Positions 1 to 7,920 of a stretch of 11,157 nucleotides of DNA are shown in pieces. The notes under the pieces are model-generated. The model saw only the letters and a list, made by a program, of their open reading frames with translations, did no database searches and was not told where the DNA came from. Made by a program: the position numbers and the translations under genes. Position 1 is the first letter of the stretch, and each line of letters opens with the position of its first letter. The DNA comes from Larix sibirica (taxonomy: Eukaryota > Streptophyta > Pinopsida > Pinales > Pinaceae): the NCBI GenBank assembly GCA_004151065.3, contig NWUY0300099734.1:8170-19326 (forward strand), given 5' to 3'.

Positions 1-54
1 CTTTAAGCTCAACATTCCTTCATGCTTGGGTTTACATTCAGTATTTAATGTGGA

Positions 55-239
55 TCTATTTTGACCATATCATGCACCATTACTTGAACAAAGTAACTTG
101 TAGACAAAAACAGCTGAATATATACACCCATATGTTCAGGAGCCTCTACCTAGTCACACAATTGTAGGTCGACAAATACGTCATACAAGGACGCAAGCAA
201 TTCCATTGTTTCAGGTGGCTAAAGTCGGACAACTTCTAG
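55..239 (+). pseudogene. Ty1/copia pol C-terminus (RNase H tail), decayed
   Basis: This looks like the very end of a copia polyprotein, where RNase H finishes just before the 3' untranslated region. Around bases 76-110 one frame reads DHIMHHYLNKV, resembling the late RNase H segment of copia elements. After a frame change, 189-236 reads GRKQFHCFR and then a leucine/lysine-rich tail up to a TAG at 237-239, which resembles the usual final residues of copia pol. The reading frame is broken at least once and contains an internal TAG near 160, so it is not functional. The upstream part of the element lies beyond the left edge. The assignment rests on weak motif similarity plus position: it is followed by a purine tract and an LTR in the same orientation. 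Confidence 0.5.
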
Positions 240-323
240 CCCAAGGAAAGTGGTATTCTACTGCTAAACTGACTAAGAAGTTTAATCATCTGCATCAGTA
301 AGCAATGGGGACCATTTGCTTCT

Positions 324-337
324 TAAGGAAGGGCAAA
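324..337 (+). promoter_or_regulatory. Putative polypurine tract of the copia element
   Basis: A mostly purine run (TAAGGAAGGGCAAA) stands directly before a TG dinucleotide that could open the 3' LTR. In LTR retroelements this tract primes plus-strand DNA synthesis. It lies about 85 bases after the putative pol stop, a normal spacing. One C interrupts the tract. Confidence 0.45.
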
Positions 338-756
338 TGATCCACCTGTGAAGTCAATTGGCTTGTTTTGATTAGTAGGAGTAGTACTAGTCCATGACTT
401 CTTAGCACCACTTATAGAATATCAATGAAGCCATCACGCTTCGTCGACGATGACTATTGTGCACCGACAACAACTGACTGACAATGACCGATTGTCCCTC
501 TATCTCCCAGTTGACTATGACAGTTGCACTTCTCAAACCGCTACAAATTATTTTGTAACTGAATGTAATGGGAAAGCATCTCAAGCATTCTGAACACTCT
601 ATATAATTTTCTACATTGTTGTAACATAAGAAGGAGGAACAAAGAAGAAATAATAGAAATGTTTTTTATCCAAAAGCTTGCATTTTGTCTTTGTATATTC
701 TTGATTGTTTTCTTGTTCTGGATTGTCAAATTAGTTAACTTGCTTCCGCCATAACA
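338..756 (+). mobile_element. Copia 3' LTR
   Basis: The stretch from TG at 338 to the terminal ATAACA at 751-756 has the size (about 420 bp) and layout of a copia LTR. U3 is followed by a TATA box (TATATAA at 600-606), then an A/G-rich R region around 625-660 and a T-rich end. The right boundary is supported because sequence of a different element, gypsy integrase in the opposite orientation, starts immediately after it. The left boundary is less sure: TGTTTT at 364 pairs better with the terminal AACA, but 338 has the purine tract right before it. The short open frames on the minus strand here are chance. Confidence 0.55.
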
Positions 757-1000
757 AACCTTGACTAATTCATTCGAACCTGTTGTCCCCCGTCGAACTC
801 CTGGGATTCAAAGATCAACATAGTCGATGCCATTTGAACAAATATCCTTCCTGGATAAGGTAGTCAAATTATGGGGTTCTGTCGAATGTCCATGGTTCCT
901 TCGACGCCTTCGACGTTTCCTTGAAGTCTCCATCGTTCTCATAGTTTGTCTTCACTAATTCTAACCTCGTTGCTCGAATAGTCATCGTATTCAATTGCGC
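757..1000 (-). pseudogene. Gypsy integrase N-terminal fragment, cut by copia LTR
   Basis: Downstream of RNase H, the minus strand continues with the linker seen in Ty3/gypsy pols (YENDGDFKE at about 935-910). It then gives DYLIQEGYLFKWHRLC at about 850-805, the strand pair that opens the integrase N-terminal region, and a short PRSS stretch. The HHCC zinc-binding residues that should follow are not visible: the recognisable reading stops near 790 and the copia LTR begins at 756. A stop interrupts the frame before DYLIQ and another follows the LC. Integrase normally inserts the cDNA copy into host DNA; this remnant cannot. Confidence 0.7.
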
Positions 1001-1375
1001 AACCATTCGACTCAACGCATCGGCTATATTATTCATCTTGCCCAACTTGTGTCATAACAAAAATGTGTATCTCTGCATAAATTCCACCCACTTCATATGC
1101 CTTTGGTTTAGCTTCATCTGAGAATTGAAATATCTTAAAGCGTGGTAGTCGGTATATATCACGAATTCTTTTGGAAGTAGGTAGTGCTTCCATTTTTTCA
1201 TTTCTTTGATGATGGCATTAAACTCTTGTTCATAGCATGAGCATTTATGCTTTCTTCATCTAGCTTCTCACTGAAGAATGTGATAGATCGGCCTTCTTAG
1301 CTCAACACTGATCCAATCTCTAATACAGTTGCATTGCAGTTGACTAGGAATACTTTATCAAATTCGGGGATATCT
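1000..1375 (-). pseudogene. Gypsy RNase H domain, degenerate
   Basis: The frame reads FDKVFLVNCNAT near 1364-1330, then ITFFSEKL, FVIYTDYHALRYF around 1165-1130, and ADALSR at 1008-1025. These are the successive hallmark stretches of the Ty3/gypsy RNase H that degrades the RNA strand during reverse transcription. The first catalytic Asp is replaced by Asn (codon at 1333-1335), while the Asp of YTD (1148-1150) and that of ADALSR remain. There is a stop after the SVLS segment near 1300 and a frameshift near 1233, so the domain is dead twice over. It follows RT through a recognisable connection segment. Confidence 0.85.
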
Positions 1376-2270
1376 AACACTGGTCTCTCTTTCACTTTTG
1401 CTTCATCTTTTCAAATTCTCATCGGTTGGCCACCATCCACTTGAACTCTCCCTTCTTCATGCACATTGTCAATAGTGCACTTATCCATCTAAAATATTTA
1501 ATGAACTTGCGGTAGAAGCTGATAGGTCCATGAAAAATTCTTTCCTCTGTGACACTCATCGGATCAGGCCACTCCAGTATCATCTATACCTTTTTTGGAT
1601 CCATATTGAATCCTTGTCAAGAAATCACAAATCCCATATATACTAGCTCCTTCTGCATGAAGGAACACTTTTGCACATTCACCAACAACTTCTCCTCGCT
1701 TAACCTCTACATTGTGCAAGACTTGTTGAATGTGTGACAAGTGCTCTTCCTTCATATTGCTAAAAAACAGGATATCATCGAGGTAGACTACAATGAGTCT
1801 CCCTAGAAACAGTTTTAGCACTTCATTCATCAATCCCATAAATGTGTTGAATGCACTGGTCAGTCCAAATGGCATCACTAGCCATTCATACAGTCCTTCC
1901 TTCATCTTAAAGGCTATTTTCCATTAATCAGCATCCCTAATTCGGATCTGGTGGTATCCACTCTTTAGTTTGATCTTGGTGAAGTATGTTGCTCCACTAA
2001 AGCAGTCGATCAAATCGTCCATCCTTGATGATGAAAAATTGTACTTAATAGTAATCTTGTTGATGGCCCTTGAATCGGTAAACATCATCCATTATCCTCC
2101 CTTATTGGCTACTAATATGGCATGTACTGCACATGGACTTAAACTTTCTCTTATCAACCCCCTGTCCAATAACTCTCGGACTTGTCAGTTTAACTCATCA
2201 TTTTTCGTCGACATCATTTTGTGTGGTTCCTTGTTTGGAAATATTGACCCTGGAATCAATTCGATATGAT
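1376..2270 (-). pseudogene. Gypsy reverse transcriptase and connection domain, degenerate
   Basis: From about 2265 downward the minus strand gives ELIPGSIFPNKEPHKM, then GLIRESLSPCAV, SRAINKITIKY, SGYHQIRIR and EGLYEWLVMPFGL, and finally the catalytic VVYLDDIL with YLDD at 1774-1785. This is the full series of Ty3/gypsy RT blocks. After a frameshift near 1690 the connection region continues (QKCSFMQKELVYMGF, then MKKGEFKW near 1455). Damage includes a TAA at 1924-1926 just before the WK that precedes EGLYEW, other stops upstream, and loss of the first catalytic Asp: the usual KIDL reads KIKL, Lys codon at 1969-1971. The YLDD pair is intact. Copying of the RNA genome to cDNA would be this enzyme's role. 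Confidence 0.92.
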
Positions 2271-2613
2271 GGGATATACTCATCGTCTGTGGCAATCTAG
2301 TCGGCATCTCATCGACCATAATGCCGTTGAACTCCGACAACACCTCCTCGACTTATGTCGATATTTCTTCCTTTGGCCTACGAACACTTAGAACATTGGG
2401 AATGATAGCGAAAAAATACTGTTGTTTCTCTTACTCTTTCATAAAATACTTGGATGAACACATCAACACTCTCTTCTCCCAATAGTCGTTCTCCTGTCCT
2501 CGACTATTCTACTCCTCGACTAAGGGAATCATCTAAAATCTTCTTCCATCCTTCTCAACCATAACCACATTTTTGTAGCCATCATGAATCATGTTCCAGT
2601 AGTATTTCCACAG

Positions 2614-2877
2614 TCAGCCTAGCAATAAATGACATGCATCCATTGAAATTACATTACTTAGCACGCTATCATGTAGTACTCCGATCTTAAAATTAATTAG
2701 GCATTGTTGTGTCACTATAACATGGTGACCCTTATGTATCCATGACAACTTGTATGCGTTCGAGTGTGGTCGACACTTCAATCCCGACTTGTCGATCACC
2801 TCTGTCAAAACTAAATTCTCTGTCTTGCCTCCATCGATAATGGTCATACAACATTTGTCCCGAATATTAACCTTCAT
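2614..2877 (-). pseudogene. Gypsy retropepsin-like aspartic protease
   Basis: An open stretch of 87 codons contains the protease segment between gag and RT. IIDGG at residues 13-17 takes the place of the usual D-S/T-G active site, as in many plant Ty3/gypsy proteins. LSWIHKGHHVIV follows near residues 44-55, and MDACHLLLG closes it, the conserved end that normally runs straight into the RT linker. The domain matures the Gag-Pol polyprotein by cleavage, acting as a dimer. The start shown is only an internal Met. In the intact element this would be part of one long Gag-Pol frame, here interrupted on both sides. Confidence 0.85.
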
Positions 2878-3064
2878 CCAAAAAATGGACTTCCTTTGGG
2901 TCAGTTCTGCCTCCTCTCGTCATACCGACCGTAACGATGTTCTCTAAGTTTTCAATTATCGACCTCCTTCTGATGTAGCTTCATCGGAGTGCCCCCATCG
3001 AGTTGGCCTAGCCTCGTCTTCCTTACTTCGACCTCTGGTGTCTATTCGACTAGTGGTATGCAAT

Positions 3065-3686
3065 TTTTTTGGGAACTCGTATGACTTGTGCCCCATCTCT
3101 CAACACTTGTAGCAGACTATTTTGGTTTGGTATGCATGTTTTCCTCCATAATATCCTCTTCGACCATTGGAACCTCGACCTCTAGGGTTCTCTCCTCCTC
3201 GTTAATACTCAGGTGTGTCACCCTTGGTCATGCTTTCTTCTCATCGTTTATTACAACTTTCTTCCTTCCTTCCACGACTGGCCTATCCTCTGGTGGTAAC
3301 GAACTTTTGAATTTGAGTCGTCATTTTTCCCTTGCTTGTCGAGGTCTTTAGCGACAGTTTCTCCTTAGCCTTTACAGCTAGATGATAGGATTCTACGATT
3401 TTCCTGAACCTTGAAAGACTCAGCTCATCCTGGATGGCATATTTCAGGCCATTCACATATTTGGCAACTACCTCTTCTCCAGCATTAGTATGTCCTCATC
3501 GAATAGACAGTCGATAGAATTCCTTGGTGACTTCCTTCATGGTAATCTCCTTTTGTCTCAAGTTCTATAGCTTCCTGAAAAAAGAAATAATGTAGCCAGT
3601 GGGAAGGAACTTATCCTTCAACTCAGCGACCATTTTGTCCCTATTCTTCACCTTATCTTTTCCTTTCCTCACTCTGTCAGCCTGTA
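3065..3686 (-). pseudogene. Gypsy gag: capsid C-terminal half and CCHC zinc knuckle
   Basis: From 3633 the frame reads MVAELKDKFLPTGY, then NLRQKEITMKEVTKEFYRL, VAKYVNGLKYAIQDEL and an AVKAKEKL helix. This is the retrotransposon gag capsid pattern that packages the RNA. In-frame stops lie at 3565-3567 (TAG) and 3496-3498 (TGA). Further on, a basic Arg/Gly-rich stretch leads to the zinc knuckle at about 3073-3114, CYKC-stop-EMGH. The glycine position is a TGA (3100-3102) and the last Cys is Phe (codon 3073-3075), so the knuckle is destroyed. The first half of the capsid domain is missing: recognisable gag starts right at the two N's at 3687-3688. Confidence 0.85.
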
Positions 3687-3688
3687 NN
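3687..3688. other. Two undetermined bases, possible assembly join
   Basis: The only ambiguous bases in the window. To their left the minus strand is gag capsid; to their right comes non-gag-like sequence up to the primer site. This suggests a short gap or a join where the N-terminal part of gag has been lost or collapsed. Confidence 0.9.
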
Positions 3689-3854
3689 AAATGGTGCTAC
3701 TAGTATACACACTTTTCGAAACAGAGCTAAAACATCTCCTAAAATTGACCCTCCAATCAGCATGACCCCTACACCTCCACGCGTCCTTCTTCCTTTTCCA
3801 TGGACGTTTACGCCTCCTAAGCCATCGTAATGGGTTCAATCAGCTAAATCACAC

Positions 3855-3948
3855 CACCCAATCGTAACCAGGCTTCCCTTATCCTCTATAACTCTACCTC
3901 GCAACACCCAATCGTAACCGGGCTTCCCTTATCCTCTATAACTCTACC
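3855..3948. repeat. 50-bp-period tandem duplication in the gypsy 5' leader
   Basis: The 44 bases at 3855-3898 recur at 3905-3948 with one mismatch (A3870 versus G3920). A third, clearly more diverged partial copy continues at about 3945-3970. It lies between the primer site and gag, in the untranslated leader of the gypsy element. Confidence 0.9.
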
Positions 3949-4015
3949 CAACCGTAGTTGGAGTTGCCTTGCTTTTCCAAGTACAACTGGAATCACCATG
4001 TAGGATTATTTTCTT

Positions 4016-4026
4016 CTCTGATACCA
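4016..4026 (-). promoter_or_regulatory. Primer binding site, initiator-Met tRNA type
   Basis: The minus strand reads TGGTATCAGAG, the classic plant retrotransposon primer site complementary to the 3' end of initiator methionine tRNA. It lies 3-6 bases inside the likely end of the LTR, which is where minus-strand cDNA synthesis begins. It fixes the orientation of the element and the inner boundary of its 5' LTR. Confidence 0.88.
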
Positions 4027-4029
4027 AGA

Positions 4030-5088
4030 TGATGAAAACAGTCGTGGTTTGAAACTAATTCACAAGCAATGGCCCCGACCGCCACTGATAAGAGCGCACA
4101 CAGCACACATATCAAACAATAGCACACAACAATTGCCAAAATTTATGTCCTTATATTAAATCATGATCAATTTTACATAAGAGATTACATGCAGAATCAA
4201 TGCTTTGTTCTTAGTTGATTCGACTATACACTCAGTATTCAATGGTGTTCTGCTATTCGAACAACAGTAGCTGCAACCGAGAGTTCAAGGTCCAAAAACT
4301 TCGAAATGGATAGAAGGCCCCCTTTTTCAAAACATGAACAGGTATTTATATTCAATACCCGTCACTCGGTTCATCCTCCAGAATCCTCGATCCCTTCTCG
4401 GCATGGTCAAACCGCATTAAATACTCTGTACAGCCTTCTTCATAGGTGACTCCACTTGGAATTTTGAAACTACTTCCATAACTGCTCCTGTGACTTCCCA
4501 ACTACCTCCGAGGCTAGTTTCCTTGAACTTCGAACTATCACCGTTGGTCATAACGGACTCTCGACTTCCTCCTCTATTCTGGTCGATATCTGCTTTAACC
4601 GTTCCATTACATTGTCTTGTCGTCGGCAATCGATCATAGTCGATCGGAATATCCATGGCACATCTACCCCTTATCGACTATCGTCCCTAAATATGGAGGT
4701 CGTCGACTATCCTCCGGCGCTTTCCGTTAGTCACGTCTGACTATTTCTCTTAGCCCTAGATGCCCCTGCATCATCTCCAAGTCTTTGGACGTTCTGCATA
4801 TTCGACACGTGTCTTTGTTCCCTCACTTGTTTCATCAAAGGAATTGACCCTCTGAAGTGGCGAGTCCATCTCCAAGATCAATATTTCTAATACTATCCGA
4901 TCAGGTTTCCAAGTTGCAAGCCTTTCCTACTAGGCTCTTTAGCTGCAATCTCCATGGAAGATACGTAGCGAGATAGGCCCTCCCATAATTCACCAAATCT
5001 GTATGGAAATGCGTCCTTGAAAAACCCAAATCCCCATTATTCTCCTAATTTCTTATAAAATGTTATCAAGGTTGGAATTACAAAAACA
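4030..5088 (-). mobile_element. Gypsy 5' LTR (outer boundary tentative)
   Basis: The inner end is set by the primer site: the minus strand ends in CATCA a few bases before it. A TATA box inside (4343-4350) and the U5-like stretch 4030-4230 are as expected of an LTR promoter. The outer end is a guess at a minus-strand TGTTTTTG beginning at 5088, giving about 1.06 kb. No second LTR copy is in the window to test it. The open frame at 4417-4656 on the minus strand lies in U3 and is probably fortuitous. Confidence 0.6.
4343..4350 (-). promoter_or_regulatory. TATA box of the gypsy LTR
   Basis: The minus strand reads TATAAATA, about 310 bases before the end of the LTR. Transcription would start near 4315 and give an R-U5 of roughly 285 bases. 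Confidence 0.6.
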
Positions 5089-5722
5089 TTTCACCTGTAG
5101 AAATGGATTGATGGGCCAACCTTATCCATATTGTGTGTTCAAGCCATTGGAAACACAAGCTACGAAGTAACGACATGTACAAATGTAATAACTTTGGGGT
5201 TTTGTCAATGTAACCATACTTAATTGACAAATCGGGATATGTTTAAGGTTTTAGTATTGATAACCATAGGCATTTTACAAATGACCACATTTGAAAAATC
5301 ACCATATGTTTAAGGTTTTCTATAGACATTCACCACATTTGACTAGCAAAACACATTATTATTTGCATTTTGAATGTTACATATCCAAACAATAAAAGCT
5401 TCCTTTCCAGAGGAAAATCCAATCTACCATAAAAATTATATATTAAAATACTTATATTTGAAATGTTGACAACTTAGTTTCGAAGGGATCGATGTTGGAG
5501 GCAGTCATAGAGAAAAAAACTGATCATTCACCAAATATATTTTGATTCGGGCAGAGAAGGAACTCTGGAACTTTCCCTATCTCAAACTTTGTCCAATGCA
5601 TTGCAAGATGAAAACGCCTTCAAGGAAAGAAGATATTGACCATCTACAAGGTTAGAGAGTTTTATTTTGAGGCTATCTAAACTATAAAATATTTTGACAA
5701 TAATGATCCATGCTTATCAGAC
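5089..5722. other. AT-rich sequence without a recognisable gene
   Basis: No open frame of note and no domain that I can recognise. One 16-base direct repeat, ATATGTTTAAGGTTTT, occurs at 5237-5252 and 5304-5319, 67 bases apart, inside a locally repetitive CATTT/CACATTTG-rich stretch. It could be old intergenic sequence or an unrecognised fragment of a neighbouring element. Confidence 0.6.
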
Positions 5723-5926
5723 AAGGGATAAACGTTTATTCGTTGCCTTTACATCATTTCACAATTAATAGTCATCGTAGGTAAGGGATAAGATCCTAAC
5801 CCTGGCCTTTACATCATTTGGAAAGGGTCTTAATGATGTCCTTTAGATCATTCGGGAAGGGATAAGCTTTACATCTTTTGGAAAGGATGTTAATGATGTC
5901 CTTTACATCATTCGGGAAGGGATAAG
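5723..5926. repeat. 60-bp tandem array (minisatellite)
   Basis: Two adjacent units, 5807-5866 and 5867-5926, match over 60 bases with about five differences. An older, more diverged part to the left keeps the same 60-base spacing: AAGGGATA at 5723 and 5783, CTTTACATCATTT at 5747 and 5807. Each unit is itself built from two related halves (CTTTACATCATTTGG and CTTTAGATCATTCGG). Because 60 is divisible by three, the minus strand shows a 20-residue periodic open frame (5814-6032) containing YPFPND twice. I read this as a by-product of the repeat. Confidence 0.9.
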
Positions 5927-6070
5927 TTTCAAGGAATATGCTATTTATAACGTAAATATTATACCCATATATTGGGGACTTCCAAATAGACCCAAGCTTT
6001 GCAGACATCCACTGTACTATTGCACTTAACAACTATATAAAATTTTCTATAGTCCAACAACTAAATGAAA

Positions 6071-6235
6071 ATGATTTATCCATTTTACTCATATGACAAC
6101 CATAATAATCGAAATAATCAAGTGAATGTCAAGTTTCAAAGAATGTATAGCATCCGCACACTTGGGTATGCGATGGAAGTTGATGGGCAAATTGACAATG
6201 ACAAGGTAATTTGTCATGTTTATTCAACAAAATGA
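6071..6235 (+). CDS. Small orphan ORF of 54 codons, doubtful
   Basis: An ATG at 6071 opens a frame that ends with TGA at 6233-6235. I do not recognise the product. Its composition is less AT-driven than the surroundings: a Tyr/Asn-rich start with NHNNRNNQ at residues 10-17, then YSIRTLGYAMEVDGQIDNDK at residues 26-45. The codon for that final Lys is followed directly by GTAATT, a possible splice donor at 6206, so it could equally be the end of an old exon. No upstream exon or promoter is evident, and the viral leader may run through here on the other strand. Chance is a live alternative. Confidence 0.2.
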   Translation: MIYPFYSYDNHNNRNNQVNVKFQRMYSIRTLGYAMEVDGQIDNDKVICHVYSTK

Positions 6236-6243
6236 TTAAAACA

Positions 6244-6375
6244 TTTTATAAGATTTTTTAAATCATTAAAACCATCAAATGTGAAGGGTGATTGGTAAAT
6301 TGAATTTGAAATTCAGTTTTATAAGATTGTTTAAACCATGAAATTTGACAGGAAAATTAAATTTGAAATTTCAAG
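6244..6375. repeat. Diverged 73-bp tandem duplication
   Basis: TTTTATAAGATT-T/G-TTTAAA at 6244 recurs at 6317. Each copy ends in a GAATTTGAAATTCA-like or AAATTTGAAATTTCA-like block. The second copy lacks about 14 bases. A short AAAATAATTATAAA repeat follows at about 6388-6413. Confidence 0.75.
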
Positions 6376-6786
6376 CCTACCTCGAATAAAAATAATTATA
6401 AAAATAATTATAAATTGCTTTCGATAATGATGCTTCCCATGGGATCAGAAGCACTATTTTACAGAATTGGATAGTCTACAGGCTCCCAATCTCAAATAAT
6501 CAAACATAGACACACAAGGTTTGATCGTCTTCGAGTTGCGAATATTGTCGTAGACTACACTCATGAACCAATATCAACAAGCTTTTGATCCCTGCAAATT
6601 GCACTAGGTGTAGAGGGAGAGCATACTCTACTTTCTCCATACAAAGGAATTTACACTTGTGATCACTAATTTTAGTGAGCTAGATTGCAAGAAGGTCGAT
6701 CTCAGAGGATACATAGTGCATGAATATTACAGACACATATTTCAAAACTCTCAACTCTGAATGCTCAAATGAGTGGGCTGAAGGAT

Positions 6787-6794
6787 TATTTATA
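6787..6794 (-). promoter_or_regulatory. TATA box after the viral ORF2, likely pregenomic promoter
   Basis: The minus strand reads TATAAATA, 77 bases beyond the stop of the second viral frame. In circular plant pararetroviruses the promoter for the terminally redundant RNA sits in the intergenic region after the last gene, so position and orientation both fit. Transcription would start near 6760 and the leader would run down through 6700-6400. I could not find a convincing tRNA-Met primer site on the minus strand there. Confidence 0.5.
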
Positions 6795-6870
6795 CAAATT
6801 TATTTAGTAAAATGGTAACACAAAACTGATAAATGTAGGTAAAGAAAAGATGATGTGTTATGGAGGTAGA

Positions 6871-7920
6871 TCAAATTGTACCCTTTGTCGGATAAGTCAT
6901 CAGATCAATGCGATAGAATGATAATACAACAAGATGATTATTTACAAAGTAGAGGAAAGATGGTGGCTCACCATGCCTTTCGATATAATCATGAGGGTCC
7001 CATCTGACCCTATAAATACAACGCAATTTTCCATCACCCATGTACTGTCCTCCACATGGGAAATCAAATGAGTCTTTGTCAAAACTAGATTCTTCAATTC
7101 TGAACTTAGTTTTAGAAAAAAGCCAAGTGTAGAAGCATTGTTCTACATCAGACCCAAACATGGTTGAATTTGCACTACAACCGAATTCTCTTGCAAAATT
7201 AGATTCAATTTTATAATTGAGAGGGATTCTCCGAGTGTATACTTTATCATCTAACAATCCTCCTTCTCTATCACACTTTATGTATTTATTTTGAGTATAG
7301 GATGGTTGTTCGAGAGGGAAATATTTTCCACCAAGATGATGGGCTGTCAATTTAAACCACATGTGGTTTTGATGAGCCGCAATCATGTTGGCTTGCAGAT
7401 GTAAAATAAGGATTGCTCATCATTGTACAAAATATTTCCCGTGGCAAAATTTATCTAAACAGACCTCTATCTAGACAGTCCATTGATGTTTCACCAAAGT
7501 ATACGGATACCTACAAATAACGATTTCTCCTTGTTCTTGGTAGAACTATAAAATAAAATGATAGCTTGTCCATGTCAAATATCCTAGTCCCAAATCAAGA
7601 TAATACATGTCTTTCCCATGACTATTGGAAACATCAATCCATACTTCAGGAAGCTGTTGTAGTTGGTGAAGTGCATTTTGAAATCCTAGAAATACTTGTT
7701 TCTCCCATATTTCAAGAATTTGTATCTTCATGAGAGAATCATTACTTTGTTGAATCGGAGATATAGCCAAAAACTTATCGTCTTTCTTGTTATTGGCATA
7801 TTCTAAGAATTGTTTCCATGCTTCTTATGTCATAGGATCTTTATTAATCCTCGGCTTAACCCCTTTTTCTGGTTCCTTTCGCTTATTTCCACTTCTACTG
7901 GATGCTCTTGCATTAAACAT
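6871..7920 (-). pseudogene. Viral ORF2 remnant, unknown function, 349 codons plus stop
   Basis: The ATG at 7918-7920 overlaps the end of the RT-RNase H frame, and a single frame runs from there to TGA at 6871-6873 without any frameshift. It is interrupted by stops at 7825-7827 (TAA, codon 32), 7546-7548 (TAG, 125), 7471-7473 (TAG, 150) and 7417-7422 (TGA TGA, 167-168). I do not recognise the protein. The N-terminus is basic (RSGNKRKEPEK at residues 9-19). Residues 179-349 form a long intact stretch with Cys at about 216, 248, 262, 289 and 301, an aromatic-rich middle (EQCFYTWLF) and CGGQYMGDGKLRC, which could bind metal or form a compact fold. Some endogenous caulimovirids carry a second ORF of unknown function at this place, which is the best explanation I can offer. 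Confidence 0.6.

Larger units (their letters stand above)
757..5088 (-). mobile_element. Ty3/gypsy LTR retrotransposon, 5' part, degenerate
   Basis: Read on the minus strand, the domains come in the order LTR, primer site, gag with zinc knuckle, protease, reverse transcriptase, RNase H, integrase start. This is the Ty3/gypsy order, since copia has integrase before RT. All coding parts carry stops and frameshifts, so the copy is not autonomous. Integrase is cut at 757 by the copia LTR, and the remainder plus the 3' LTR must lie left of the window if they survive. The lineage within Ty3/gypsy cannot be assigned because the integrase C-terminus is missing. TCGAC-type words are frequent both in the coding part and in the LTR. 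Confidence 0.9.

Noticed and set aside
402-729. Two overlapping minus-strand open frames as small genes
   Set aside because: They lie inside the copia LTR, opposite to its TATA box and R region, and resemble no protein.
1970-2269. A 99-codon plus-strand frame
   Set aside because: It is the antisense shadow of the gypsy reverse transcriptase, whose conserved blocks are clear on the minus strand.
3088-3351. An 87-codon plus-strand frame rich in Ser and Leu
   Set aside because: It is antisense to the Arg/Gly-rich end of gag and the zinc knuckle.
4417-4656. A 79-codon minus-strand frame
   Set aside because: It sits in the U3 part of the gypsy LTR upstream of the TATA box and has no recognisable domain.
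5814-6032. A 72-codon frame with a 20-residue repeat as a repeat protein
   Set aside because: The periodicity follows from a 60-bp tandem array, and no promoter or conserved flank supports a gene.
6440-6452. TGGGATCAGAAGC on the plus strand as a tRNA-Met primer site
   Set aside because: It differs from the usual site by two changes, is opposite in orientation to the viral element, and has no recognisable LTR to its left.
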